Shown here piece by piece: positions 1 to 7,846 of a stretch of 64,000 nt of DNA (positions are counted from its first letter, which is position 1; each line of letters opens with the position of its first letter). Under the pieces are notes generated by a model, which was given only the letters and a program-made list of their open reading frames with translations, ran no database searches and had not been told where the DNA came from. The stretch covers positions 124,001 through 188,000 of the forward strand of contig NZ_KB903290.1 of assembly GCF_000379685.1 (NCBI RefSeq). The letters are read 5' to 3'. The stretch comes from Catelliglobosispora koreensis DSM 44566. Lineage in GTDB: Bacteria > Actinomycetota > Actinomycetes > Mycobacteriales > Micromonosporaceae. The position numbers were made by a program, and so were the translations under genes.

Positions 1-39
1 AGCGGTGGCCCAGCCCGCAGCCCGCCGGACCAGGAACCT

Positions 40-59
40 GGCTTCCGCCAACAGAAGCC
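40..59 (-). terminator. weak hairpin after the first VOC gene
   Basis: Arms GGCTTC (40-45) and GAAGCC (54-59) flank an 8-nt loop two bases beyond the stop of the VOC gene at 62. The stem is only 6 bp and no T-tract is evident, so this is a tentative terminator. Confidence 0.3.
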
Positions 60-61
60 GT

Positions 62-550
62 CTACGGACCGCTCACGTTGCCCGTCAAGCGCGGCTCGTA
101 ATACAGCTGCGGCACGCCGCCGTCCATGATGACGCCCACGAAACTGTCGAGCATCGGTTCGGCCTCACAGATGAACCGCAGCACTGTCCTATCTGGATCG
201 ACCACGTCGAACCCGGTGCCAAACGGGCCGGCGTCACGCACGTCGGTGTGCTCGACACCTAGTGAGTCGCAGTGCTCGTAGAACTGTTGCAGCGCTTGAC
301 GATCCGCCACCGCGAAGGCCACCGGATCGTAGCCGGACAGATCTGGCCTGCTCGCGCAAAACTCCCGCAGCCGCAGCGCCACGATCAGGCCAGTGGCCCG
401 GTCGATCAGCGAAACGCCGCGCAGTTCGCCCTGCTCGACAAACTCATACTGTGGCGTGAGCGTCAGCAACGCCGTGTACCAAGACGCGCTGCGGGCTAGA
501 TCGGTGACCGGCAGTTTGATGTGCCGAAGCTTCGTGACAGGGCTAGTCAT
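62..550 (-). CDS. VOC (glyoxalase/bleomycin-resistance-like) family protein
   Basis: 162 aa, starting ATG at 550. The N-terminus HIKLPVTDLARSASWY is the first beta-alpha unit of a vicinal-oxygen-chelate fold, and a second unit starts near VAFAVADRQAL and ends near VLRFICEAE. VOC proteins are small cytosolic metal-binding enzymes or drug- and metabolite-binding proteins; the substrate cannot be read from sequence. The gene diverges from a second VOC gene at 589, with 38 bp between the starts, so promoter elements must overlap. The two proteins differ in sequence, so this is not a recent tandem copy. The family call is firm; the function is unknown. Confidence 0.8.
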   Translation of the reverse strand: MTSPVTKLRHIKLPVTDLARSASWYTALLTLTPQYEFVEQGELRGVSLIDRATGLIVALRLREFCASRPDLSGYDPVAFAVADRQALQQFYEHCDSLGVEHTDVRDAGPFGTGFDVVDPDRTVLRFICEAEPMLDSFVGVIMDGGVPQLYYEPRLTGNVSGP

Positions 551-588
551 CGGCTGATAATAAGGCGCCGTCGGCTAGCCTTGGGGGC

Positions 589-966
589 ATGGCAGTGCAC
601 TTGAATCACACCATCGTCGAAGCGAGCGACCGCGACTTCACTGCTGATTTCCTCACCGATCTCCTGGGTCTCGCCCCGGCCGGCACGTTCGGGCCGTTTC
701 GTGTCGTGGAGCTAGGCAACGATGTCTCCCTCGACGTCGTGCAGACCAGAGGCGCGGTCAGCGCACAGCACTACGCCTTCCTCGTCAGCGAGGAGGAGTT
801 CGACGAGATCTGGAGCCGCATCAAAGAACGGGGACTCACGTTTTGGGCCGACCCGTTCCACCGGCAGGCCGGGCAAATCAACACCAACGACGGCGGGCGG
901 GGCCTTTACTGGGAAGACCCCGACGGCCATAACCTGGAGATCATTACCCGGCCCTACGGCGGCTAG
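589..966 (+). CDS. VOC family protein
   Basis: 125 aa, single-domain VOC fold. The N-terminal strand carries LNHTIV, the middle has HYAFLVSEEEF, and the C-terminus has GLYWEDPDGHNLEIITRPY. The two histidines and the glutamate of LEIITRP sit where the H/H/E metal ligands lie in classical VOC enzymes, so a metal-dependent enzyme is plausible. The DPDGHNLE signature is typical of glyoxalase/dioxygenase-like members. The 3' end overlaps the convergent TspO gene by 4 bp. Substrate unknown. Confidence 0.82.
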   Translation: MAVHLNHTIVEASDRDFTADFLTDLLGLAPAGTFGPFRVVELGNDVSLDVVQTRGAVSAQHYAFLVSEEEFDEIWSRIKERGLTFWADPFHRQAGQINTNDGGRGLYWEDPDGHNLEIITRPYGG

Positions 967-1454
967 GTGTTGAGCTGCCAGACCGAAAAGTTCAGCGCGG
1001 CCGCGAACGTGACCCACAACAGGTAGGGCGCCAGCAGCCAGGCCGCCAGTTTGCTCAGCCTTGAGAACAGAACCATCGTGACGACGATGAGGATCCACAG
1101 CACGACAATGTCGGCGAAGGCGAGCCCATACCTGTTGGCGCCGAAGAACAGCGGCGTCCAGATCGCGTTAAGGACGAGCTGTGCGGCGTAAACCGTCAGC
1201 ACGAGCGCTGAGGCGCCCTTTCGCCAGGCGAGCCAGCCCGACAAAGCGATCATCACGTAGAGGACCGTCCAGACGGGGCCAAAGAGCCACGATGGTGGCG
1301 CCCACGACGGTTGTGCCAGCGAGTTGTACTGCTCGGCGGTACCGCCGACCGCTATCGCGCCAATCGCTGCGACAGCTATGACCGCGGCCGCGAAGGCAGC
1401 GAGAGCGAGCCAGTCGCCGATCCGGGGCCGCTGAGTGCCTGCATTAGCCGTCAT
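963..1454 (-). CDS. TspO/MBR family membrane protein
   Basis: About 163 aa from the ATG at 1454; an alternative start at 1487 would add 11 residues. I prefer the inner start because it places the first membrane segment near the N-terminus as in the family. Five membrane segments are visible, with the tryptophan-rich TspO signatures SWAPPSWLFGPVW, NAIWTPLFFG and LNFSVWQLNT. TspO proteins bind porphyrins and related tetrapyrroles and are linked to stress and photooxidative responses. The gene converges on the VOC gene at 589 and lies just downstream of, and on the same strand as, the methyltransferase at 1495. Family assignment is confident; the local role is not known. Confidence 0.85.
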   Translation of the reverse strand: MTANAGTQRPRIGDWLALAAFAAAVIAVAAIGAIAVGGTAEQYNSLAQPSWAPPSWLFGPVWTVLYVMIALSGWLAWRKGASALVLTVYAAQLVLNAIWTPLFFGANRYGLAFADIVVLWILIVVTMVLFSRLSKLAAWLLAPYLLWVTFAAALNFSVWQLNT

Positions 1455-1494
1455 ACCCCTAGCTTCTCCAGACGGCGCCGTCGCCAAACCCCGG

Positions 1495-2427
1495 TTACAG
1501 CGTTTTGCGGATCTCCACGAGTAAAGTCAGGCCTGTGCCGTCACGGCCGATGTGCATTTCTTTGACCTGTTCGGCGTGTGGGGCCACGATCTCGTCGATG
1601 TCGGCTTCCGTCCGCTCGATCAGCGGCCAGTTCATGAGATGCTCCAACATCACACGGTACGGGTTTGCCTCGCCCACGTTGGAGAAGTAGAACAAGCCAC
1701 CAGGCTTACACAGTCGCGTTAGGACCTTGCCGGCCAGCCTGCTCGCGATGCGCTGCGGGAGATAGTCGTAGAGGCCGCCCGCGATCACGAGGTCATACGG
1801 TCCGTGCTGGGACAGCTCGTCGATGGAACGCATGACGTTGCCGTGCACGACCGTGAGCTGATCGCCAAGGTAAGCCAGCTCCTGCGCTGCCAACTCAAGC
1901 GCGCCCGCATCAGCGTCGTTGAGCACGACCTTGACATCGCGCCCCATCAGCTGTGGCTGGATGCGCCTTAGGTCAGCCGCCCCACCGCATGCGATCAGCA
2001 GTATCGATACCGGTTCGTCGCCGCGGCCAACAAGGGCTTCCTGGATCAGCCGGGCCTGATGGACGATCTTGTTGATGTGCTGCTGAACCATCGGCCCGGT
2101 CATCAGATGCTGCTTCAGCTCCCAGCCGAAGGTGCCAGGCTGAGCGTCATTGCGTTGCGCCACAATGTGTTCCACGATGGCGAAATCGCCGGCGTAGCCA
2201 CGCGGCCATTGCTGGGCATAGGCGAAGAACGGCGAGCGGGTGCACGCCTCGCGAGCCGTCGCCACCGCTTGGGCAATGTCGTCTTTGGACTTTCCGTCTA
2301 GCTCGGCGTCGGTAACTTCAGCGAGCAGGCTCGCCATCGCGGCACCGATCCGCCAGAATCCACCGTCGCAGTCCGACGATAGTGCGGCGAACTCGGCCGC
2401 GCGTTGCTCCAGGAGAGTCATGCCCAT
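1495..2427 (-). CDS. class I SAM-dependent methyltransferase
   Basis: 310 aa; the first codons are Met-Gly-Met, so the start could be two codons later. An N-terminal helical part carries RGYAGDFAIVEHI near residue 95. The Rossmann domain has motif I ILLIACGGAADL near 163, an acidic residue in VVLNDADAGAL near 190, VVHGNVM near 214 and DLVIAGGLYDYLP near 232. The GYAGDF-type N-terminal motif recalls methyltransferases annotated as 3-OH-PAME (PhcB-like) biosynthesis proteins. I treat that as a family hint, not a function. It may be co-transcribed with the TspO gene downstream (7 bp gap to 1487). Substrate unknown. Confidence 0.75.
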   Translation of the reverse strand: MGMTLLEQRAAEFAALSSDCDGGFWRIGAAMASLLAEVTDAELDGKSKDDIAQAVATAREACTRSPFFAYAQQWPRGYAGDFAIVEHIVAQRNDAQPGTFGWELKQHLMTGPMVQQHINKIVHQARLIQEALVGRGDEPVSILLIACGGAADLRRIQPQLMGRDVKVVLNDADAGALELAAQELAYLGDQLTVVHGNVMRSIDELSQHGPYDLVIAGGLYDYLPQRIASRLAGKVLTRLCKPGGLFYFSNVGEANPYRVMLEHLMNWPLIERTEADIDEIVAPHAEQVKEMHIGRDGTGLTLLVEIRKTL

Positions 2428-2490
2428 GAGTGTGTGGGCGGCCGGGATGAGATCACAGGCAGCAAACAGACTCTTGCCCCGTGACCACCG

Positions 2491-2694
2491 TCACGCCGTC
2501 GTAGTGCCGTCCAGCAGGCTCAGCAGGGCACGTCTCGCGTCTCCGGCTTCGTTCCAGAACCCGAAACTGGACAGCGCACCGCCGAAGACAAAGAAGCAGA
2601 ACAAGACGCCAAGAACGCCGTCGGTTGATCCCGCGAATAGGACGCCTATCGCGACCAACACAAAGTCATTGGCATCAGATCGGCTTTCATGCAT
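2491..2694 (-). CDS. possible small membrane protein
   Basis: A 67-aa reading frame lies in the 280-bp gap between the methyltransferase (starting at 2427 on the same strand) and the divergent VOC gene at 2708. Residues about 11-47 form one long hydrophobic stretch (VLVAIGVLF ... VLFCFFVFGGAL), consistent with one or two membrane helices. No recognised domain is visible, and codon use is less regular than in its neighbours. It could be a real small membrane protein or a chance frame; I lean slightly towards chance. Confidence 0.3.
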   Translation of the reverse strand: MHESRSDANDFVLVAIGVLFAGSTDGVLGVLFCFFVFGGALSSFGFWNEAGDARRALLSLLDGTTTA

Positions 2695-2707
2695 CTATGC
2701 TGCGAAT

Positions 2708-3148
2708 ATGGCGATTCAGCGGATGGACCATGTCAGTGTCGTTGTCGATGACCTAGAGGCCGCTAAGGCGTTCTTTACCGAGCTGGGCATGGAGCTTGAG
2801 GGCGAGGCGCCTATCGAGGGGGACTGGGTCGACCGCATCAACGGGATCAAGGGTATTAGGGTTCAGATCGCAATGATGCGAACCCCCGACGGCCAGGGCA
2901 AGCTCGAGCTGACGAAATTCCACGCACCCGCCTTGGTCAGCGACAAGCCGGACAATGCCCCGCCCAACGCGCTTGGCCTGCGCAGCGTCATGTTCGAAGT
3001 GGACGGTATCGATGACGTCGTCGCCCGCTTAAGTGCCCTAGGCGGCGAGCTTATGGGCGAGGTCGTTGATTACGGGAACTACTACCGGCTCTGCTATATG
3101 CGTGGCCCGGCAGGCATCATCGTGTCGCTGGCCGAGAAGCTCAGCTAA
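2708..3148 (+). CDS. VOC family protein
   Basis: 146 aa from the ATG at 2708 (AIQRMDHVSVVVDDLEAA). The reading frame is open further upstream, but that part runs antisense through the methyltransferase and is not coding. DHVSVVVDDLEAAKAFFTELG is a textbook VOC start, and the second module begins GLRSVMFEVDGIDDVVARL and ends RGPAGIIVSLAEKL. H7 is a likely metal ligand. It is the third VOC protein in 3 kb. The stop overlaps the end of the convergent IMPase-like gene by 8 bp. Substrate unknown. Confidence 0.83.
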   Translation: MAIQRMDHVSVVVDDLEAAKAFFTELGMELEGEAPIEGDWVDRINGIKGIRVQIAMMRTPDGQGKLELTKFHAPALVSDKPDNAPPNALGLRSVMFEVDGIDDVVARLSALGGELMGEVVDYGNYYRLCYMRGPAGIIVSLAEKLS

Positions 3149-3917
3149 CCGCGGACGCGATCAGGGCGAGTAGTTCATCGTGCAGAAGGCCGTTGCTCGC
3201 AAGAACCGTGCCGTTGCCGGACAGCACCGGTTTTCCTGTTAGATCGGTGACGCGGCCGCCTGCTTCTTCGATCAGGACGGGCAGACAGGCGAGATCGTCG
3301 TATCCCATGCCGTTGCCGGCGTACACGACCGCGTCGACCTCGCCCCGCATGAGCCGGTGTGCCGCGTGTACACCATCGGTGAGTGAGCATCGCTGGTGCA
3401 GGGCAGTCAGTAGCGGTGTTGGCCAGGATTTGAGGTTGAGCGCACAGATCTTCGCACCGTCCACTGTGGAGCGCTGGCTCACCGCGGCCGTGAACACGTG
3501 CTCACGGTGGTGCACACGGCTTCCGAGCCCCCGGGCCCCTTCCAGGGTGACGCCGCCAATGGGGTAGGACGACACCGCGACCGCTGGGCCGTGTTCGTCT
3601 TCCATCGCCAGATCCACGCAGAACAACGGGATCCGTTGCACGAAGCTCGCTGTGCCGCCAAGCGGGTCCATAATCCAGCGGCGGCCCGACGTTCCTGCTT
3701 TCGGTGGCCTTTCTTCGCCGACCACCGCGTCGGTGGGGTGGACGGCGGCGAGCCGTTGCCGGATGTGGTCTTCCGCCGCGAGGTCGACGGCGGTAACAGG
3801 ACTGCCATCGGATTTGTGCCAGACCTGCTGGTCGGCCTCGAACGCTTGCGCGACAAGGGCACTCACCTCGCGTACCAGCTGAAGGGTTAGATCTAGGTCT
3901 GCTTGTTGGGCTTTCAT
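3141..3917 (-). CDS. inositol-monophosphatase-family protein lacking a key Asp
   Basis: 258 aa. The start ATG at 3917 overlaps the upstream stop as ATGA, which decides the start against a much longer open frame. The fold is that of Mg-dependent sugar phosphatases (IMPase/SuhB/HisN type): GEE at 67-69, WIMDPLGGTASF at 81-92, and a C-terminal GYDDLACLPVLIEEAGGRV. The canonical metal motif is DPxDGT; here residue 87 is Gly instead of the second Asp, while D84, E68/E69 and D207/D208 remain. Catalysis may be weak, lost or redirected. It is coupled to a DinB-like gene, which suggests a shared small-molecule pathway. Confidence 0.8.
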   Translation of the reverse strand: MKAQQADLDLTLQLVREVSALVAQAFEADQQVWHKSDGSPVTAVDLAAEDHIRQRLAAVHPTDAVVGEERPPKAGTSGRRWIMDPLGGTASFVQRIPLFCVDLAMEDEHGPAVAVSSYPIGGVTLEGARGLGSRVHHREHVFTAAVSQRSTVDGAKICALNLKSWPTPLLTALHQRCSLTDGVHAAHRLMRGEVDAVVYAGNGMGYDDLACLPVLIEEAGGRVTDLTGKPVLSGNGTVLASNGLLHDELLALIASAVS

Positions 3918-4366
3918 TTGGTCACCTTTAGGTGGGCGGTGCCGTGGCAATAGGGTGTGCCAGGCAGTTCGGGTGTGTTTAGGTCCTCGCAGAACGCGCT
4001 GAAGCCGCTGTCCCAGGCGGTGATTGCCAGCGTGTCGATGAGCAGATCGCGGGCGTCCAGGAAACGTTGCAGCACAAGTGGTTCCGGGAGCAATCGGCCG
4101 GAGGCGATGCCTCCTTCGTTTAGCGCGGCGCCGTCGCCGGCCCAGCGTGGGTCGACGCTCCAGTGGGTTCGTCCGAGTTGGTGTCCCGTGATCGCCGCGA
4201 GCACGATCTCGTCCCACATGGCCACGTGCGCCACGACGTCTCGCACGGTCTGCAGGCCCTGACTTCGTGGGCCGGGCACGACCATGGTGCTGGAGTCGTG
4301 ATAGGCCACCAGCAATCTGTCGCGATCGAGGCGGAGGCGTTCACAGGCCTCGTCTTTGCTCAACAC
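3914..4366 (-). CDS. DinB/DfsB-like four-helix protein
   Basis: 150 aa. Near residue 45 it has VRDVVAHVAMWDE, the histidine-bearing helix typical of DinB/DfsB and mycothiol-dependent maleylpyruvate-isomerase N-terminal domains, and it is helical throughout. These proteins bind a divalent metal with three histidines and often act as thiol-dependent transferases; only some of the ligands can be placed here. It is the first gene of a two-gene operon with the IMPase-like gene (ATGA overlap). It diverges from a DUF5937 ArsR regulator at 4423 with only 56 bp between the starts, so that regulator is the natural candidate to control this operon. Confidence 0.6.
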   Translation of the reverse strand: MLSKDEACERLRLDRDRLLVAYHDSSTMVVPGPRSQGLQTVRDVVAHVAMWDEIVLAAITGHQLGRTHWSVDPRWAGDGAALNEGGIASGRLLPEPLVLQRFLDARDLLIDTLAITAWDSGFSAFCEDLNTPELPGTPYCHGTAHLKVTK

Positions 4367-4422
4367 GTGATCAGCTTGCGTGCGCTGCCGGCGTCAGGAG
4401 AAACGATGTAGCATTTTGCTTA

Positions 4423-5370
4423 ATGATCGAGTTTGTACTGAGCGACCCCGACCTCCTATCGGTCCGGTTCGCCATCTCACCGCTCAACGAGCTGACCCTC
4501 AGCCTGCGCGCGCTCAAAAATCCTAGGCGGTACTCGGCACACCAGCACTGGACGCGGCAGGCACTGTCGCCACGTTCAGGACTCGACCTCGATGTGCTTT
4601 TGGCACTGGCCAATGACCGGGGCTGGACGCCTGACTTCCTGAGCCCACGGCCAGCGTTGCCGTTGACACGGATCGAGGACGAGCTGGAGCTTCTGGCGCA
4701 AGTGCCGCCGGAAGTCGTCGAGCATGACATGAAACAGATCCACAGTGGACAGACGCTGGGAGGGGGCGTTGAGTCGATTGTGGTGGCCCTGCAACGCTAT
4801 TGGCAGCTTCACTTCGCGTCCTCGTGGGACCGGATGCGTACGGTTCTGGAACGAGACGTGCTCTATCGCGGGCAGACGATGACACGGGAAGGCCTGGGCG
4901 CCATGCTTTCTGGCATCTCCAGCCGCGTGACCTTCGACAGTCCCGTGGTGCGGATCCAGATCCACGGCGTCCCCGCGCGGCGAACGCCGACGGGCGGGGC
5001 CGGGCTCACGCTCATGCCATCGCTATTCGCTCTCCACACCGGGGTTCCTGTCGATGCCAGTGCGCCACCGATGCTGATTTACGCCGCGCGTGGCGCGGGC
5101 ACTGTTTGGGACAAGCCCAGCCGCACCGTGAGCGCCGGCCTCGCCGGCCTGCTCGGGCAGACACGTGCCGCCATCCTCACCGCCATCGACGCTCCCATCG
5201 CCTCGGCGGACCTGGCACGCGACTTTGGCGTCACCACGTCAGCGGCCAACCAGCACCTGCGCGCACTGGCGGCCGGAGGCCTGCTCAGCACCTACCGTCA
5301 CGGGCGCAAAGTGCTGTATCAGCGCACAGCTTTGGCCGAAGCTCTTCTGCACAGGACGCCCTCGGCGTGA
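4423..5370 (+). CDS. ArsR-type winged-helix regulator with DUF5937-like N-terminal domain
   Basis: 315 aa from the ATG at 4423; the frame is open upstream into the divergent gene but has no plausible start there. The last ~80 residues are a winged helix: LAGLLGQTRAAILTAID, then LARDFGVTTSAANQHLRALAAGGLLSTYRHGRKVLYQRT. The long N-terminal part (YSAHQHWTRQALSP, FASSWDRMRTVLERDVLYRG) matches the DUF5937 type found in actinobacterial ArsR proteins. There is no ribosome site, and the sequence TAGCAT ends 8 nt before the ATG, so the mRNA may be leaderless. It probably controls itself and the divergent 4366-3141 operon. A paralogue lies at 50158-51216. Confidence 0.8.
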   Translation: MIEFVLSDPDLLSVRFAISPLNELTLSLRALKNPRRYSAHQHWTRQALSPRSGLDLDVLLALANDRGWTPDFLSPRPALPLTRIEDELELLAQVPPEVVEHDMKQIHSGQTLGGGVESIVVALQRYWQLHFASSWDRMRTVLERDVLYRGQTMTREGLGAMLSGISSRVTFDSPVVRIQIHGVPARRTPTGGAGLTLMPSLFALHTGVPVDASAPPMLIYAARGAGTVWDKPSRTVSAGLAGLLGQTRAAILTAIDAPIASADLARDFGVTTSAANQHLRALAAGGLLSTYRHGRKVLYQRTALAEALLHRTPSA

Positions 5371-5448
5371 ACTCAAATCGCCACTCGTGCGGATACCTCT
5401 GTGGAACATGCGGGTCTGCTCAAGCAAACAACGGGAGGAAACGATGGC

Positions 5449-6078
5449 ATGCAGGATCTATCCGGGTCAGGCACGGCGACGGCGTTGACGGCACTGGCAG
5501 CGCAACAGGCTACCGACGCATCGATCGTGCAGGCCTCGTTGCAAGACCCGGCGGTGTTCGGCGTCTTGTACGACCGGTATGCGGCGCAGCTCTACCGCTA
5601 CGCCTTTCGCAGGCTGGGTGAACAGCTCGCCGAAGATGCCGTTGCCGACGCCTTCGCCGCGGCATTTGCCCGGCGTGCCCACTATGACCTGAGCTATGAG
5701 GTCGCGCGTTCGTGGTTGTTCGGCATTCTCACGAAGGAGATCGCCTCGCAACGGCGCCGCGAGGTGAGCCAGCTCCGTGCGCTGGCGCGCGTTCACCGCG
5801 AGACGGCTGACGAGAGTCTCGCCGACAAGGTAAGTGCCGATGTCACGGCACGAGCGGTGCGTAGCCGCCTGGCTGCCGCCTTGGCAGGGCTGTCCACGGG
5901 GGATCGCCATGTGCTGCTTCTCATCGCTTGGGGCGACCTGAGCTATGAAGAAGTCGCGCAAGCACTGGGCATTCCGGTAGGCACTGTCCGCTCACGACTT
6001 AACCGCGCACGGCTGAAGATCCGAGGGTCACTGGGAGAGGTCAATCCCATTCACGCGTACGGGGAGGAACAGTCATGA
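5449..6078 (+). CDS. ECF-type sigma-70 family RNA polymerase sigma factor
   Basis: 209 aa. The start is ATG 5449 with GGGAGGA about 9 nt upstream, preferred to an in-frame GTG at 5401. Region 2 is seen in ALYDRYAAQLYRYAFRRLG-like sequence (VLYDRYAAQ) and AEDAVADAFAAAF, and region 4 in LSTGDRHVLLLIAWGDLSYEEVAQALGIPVGTVRSRLNRAR. It directs RNA polymerase to a private promoter set. The stop overlaps the start of the membrane partner (6075) as ATGA, the usual sigma/regulator arrangement. Target genes are unknown. Confidence 0.9.
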   Translation: MQDLSGSGTATALTALAAQQATDASIVQASLQDPAVFGVLYDRYAAQLYRYAFRRLGEQLAEDAVADAFAAAFARRAHYDLSYEVARSWLFGILTKEIASQRRREVSQLRALARVHRETADESLADKVSADVTARAVRSRLAAALAGLSTGDRHVLLLIAWGDLSYEEVAQALGIPVGTVRSRLNRARLKIRGSLGEVNPIHAYGEEQS

Positions 6079-7058
6079 ACGACCTGAAGATGCTCAAGGA
6101 ACTCGGCACGGAGCTTGATCCGGAAAACGGCGGGCCACCGCCACGCTTGCGGCACCGCGTATTGACCAGTTTGGACAGCCCAGCCCCGCGGCGAACGAGC
6201 CGATGGCGGCTATCGTGGCGCTGGAGTCTGGCGGCCCCAGCCGGTCTTGCCGTGGTCATAGTGGCGGCCCTGGTTGTCAGCACCGTGAATCGCCCCAGCT
6301 CAGACGGGAAGCTCACAGCACGCGACGTTCTCCTGCGGGCCGCGTCGTTCCAGCGCGCCGACACCGCGCCGCTGCCGCGACCGGATCAGCTCGTCTATGT
6401 CCAGTCGATCAGCGCCTACTACAACACCGGCCAAACCCCGCCTGTCCAGCCGAAGATGCGCCAGATCTGGATGTCGGTCGACGGTCTACATGACGGCCTG
6501 CTGAAGGAGAGCGCACTGCCAGGCAAGCCACGCGCGCAGAACATCATCGCGAACGCGCCACTTCCGGCCTGTATCAACGGAAAGGCGGCTGTGGTCGACC
6601 AGCAATGGAAGATGCACCCAGACGAGTTTGAGGAATGCAGCCTTCACCCCGCCTACCAGGACCTGCCGACTGACGCCGCCGGCATGCTCGGCTACCTGCG
6701 CAGCACAGCACCAAGAGAAGGCAACGACTGGGACATCCTTGACCACGCCATGAGCCTGATCGACGAGAAATACGCGACGCCGGCCCAAATGGCAGCCATC
6801 TTCGAAGCCCTATCGCACCTTAAAAGCGCCGCCGTTGACCCTGATGTGGTGGACCTGCACGGACGGCATGGCATCGCCGTCACGATGACGGGCGAAAAAG
6901 CGGTTTGGCAGCTGGTCTTTGACCCGAACACCTATTCCTACTTCGGATTCCAGGCCGTTGCCGTAGTGGACGCCGACGGGCTCAAGCGCGGCGACCTCAT
7001 CAGCGGTAACGCCATCCTGGCCAAGGCGATCGTCGACCGGCCCGGCCAGCTTCCCTAA
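6075..7058 (+). CDS. CU044_5270-family membrane protein, sigma-factor partner
   Basis: 327 aa. There is a short cytosolic N-terminus of about 50 residues (MNDLKMLKELGTELDPE ... RLRHRVLTSLD), one membrane helix at about 56-76 (LAAPAGLAVVIVAALVVSTV), then a ~250-residue outer domain. This is the layout of CU044_5270 proteins, which sit next to ECF sigma genes in actinobacteria and are presumed to tether or sense for them. It is translationally coupled to the sigma gene (4-bp overlap). Anti-sigma activity is inferred from position only; no zinc-binding ZAS motif is visible. A strong hairpin follows the stop. Confidence 0.75.
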   Translation: MNDLKMLKELGTELDPENGGPPPRLRHRVLTSLDSPAPRRTSRWRLSWRWSLAAPAGLAVVIVAALVVSTVNRPSSDGKLTARDVLLRAASFQRADTAPLPRPDQLVYVQSISAYYNTGQTPPVQPKMRQIWMSVDGLHDGLLKESALPGKPRAQNIIANAPLPACINGKAAVVDQQWKMHPDEFEECSLHPAYQDLPTDAAGMLGYLRSTAPREGNDWDILDHAMSLIDEKYATPAQMAAIFEALSHLKSAAVDPDVVDLHGRHGIAVTMTGEKAVWQLVFDPNTYSYFGFQAVAVVDADGLKRGDLISGNAILAKAIVDRPGQLP

Positions 7059-7074
7059 CTACAGACCCAAAAGC

Positions 7075-7103
7075 GTGGGCTCCGGGTGGCACTCGGAGCC
7101 CAC
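7075..7103. terminator. bidirectional terminator hairpin
   Basis: Perfect 10-bp arms GTGGGCTCCG (7075-7084) and CGGAGCCCAC (7094-7103) with a 9-nt loop lie between the convergent sigma-partner gene (ends 7058) and cutC (ends 7118). It would serve both strands. Confidence 0.8.
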
Positions 7104-7117
7104 GAAGGTCTGCCCGT

Positions 7118-7846
7118 TCAGGGGAGGTTGTCGATGGCGGAACGGGCCGCGGCGACGATGGCTGGGTCGGTGACGTAATAGGTGTCGCTTCCAGCCACGC
7201 CAAGGGAAACCCAGGCGCCGCCGTTGCGCCTGGGCGCGGGGCGTTTAGCTGATAGGTGCACGGCTGCCACGCCGGCTTGGGCCAGTCTGGCAATGTCATT
7301 GGGCTGCACTCCCGCCCCGGCCATGACTTCCATGCCGGGCACGGCCGCGGCGATCTCATCGATGGCTTCGGCACCGGCCAGCGCGGTGGCTGCTCCGCCT
7401 GAGGTGAGAATGCGGGTGATGCCAACGGATTGCGCCTGTGCGGCAGTACCAGCTGGGTCCTTTGATTGGTCTATGGCCCGGTGCAGCGTGATGTCGGCCG
7501 CGGCGCCGGCGGCGTCGATGAGCTGGCGCATCGCTTCCAGGTCAAGGGTCCCCGCTGACGTGAGAGCTCCAATGACGACACCGGCGGCGCCGGCCGCGAT
7601 GACAGACCGGATTTCGCCTGCCATCAAAGCGATTTCATCAGCGTCGTACACGAAGTCGCCTGGGCGGCAGCGAATGAGCACCTGCGCCGGTAAGCCGACG
7701 GCCGAAACCGCTTCCACCAAAGCGTTCGACGGCGTTACGCCGCCAAGCTCCAGAGCTGAGCACAGCTCGATGCGGTCGGCGCCGCCGTCGCGGGCGATGC
7801 GGGCACCGGCCGCGCTTGTGACAGCGATTTCCAGGGCAATCTTCAC
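7118..7846 (-). CDS. cutC: copper homeostasis protein CutC
   Basis: 242 aa TIM-barrel protein starting MKIALEIAVTSAAGARIARDGGADRIELCSAL, the standard CutC N-terminus. Later family motifs include VLIRCRPGDFVYDADEI, GVVIGALTSAGTLD, ITLHRAID and RILTSGGAATALAG. The length matches the family (about 230-250 aa). CutC was linked to copper tolerance in E. coli, but its biochemical activity is unsettled. It is coupled to the upstream M81 peptidase gene by an ATGA overlap, so both are probably made from one mRNA. Confidence 0.9.
   Translation of the reverse strand: MKIALEIAVTSAAGARIARDGGADRIELCSALELGGVTPSNALVEAVSAVGLPAQVLIRCRPGDFVYDADEIALMAGEIRSVIAAGAAGVVIGALTSAGTLDLEAMRQLIDAAGAAADITLHRAIDQSKDPAGTAAQAQSVGITRILTSGGAATALAGAEAIDEIAAAVPGMEVMAGAGVQPNDIARLAQAGVAAVHLSAKRPAPRRNGGAWVSLGVAGSDTYYVTDPAIVAAARSAIDNLP

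Noticed and set aside
4800-5621. Long plus-strand frame overlapping the ArsR and sigma genes
   Set aside because: Arg/His-rich nonsense in another frame of two well-supported genes.
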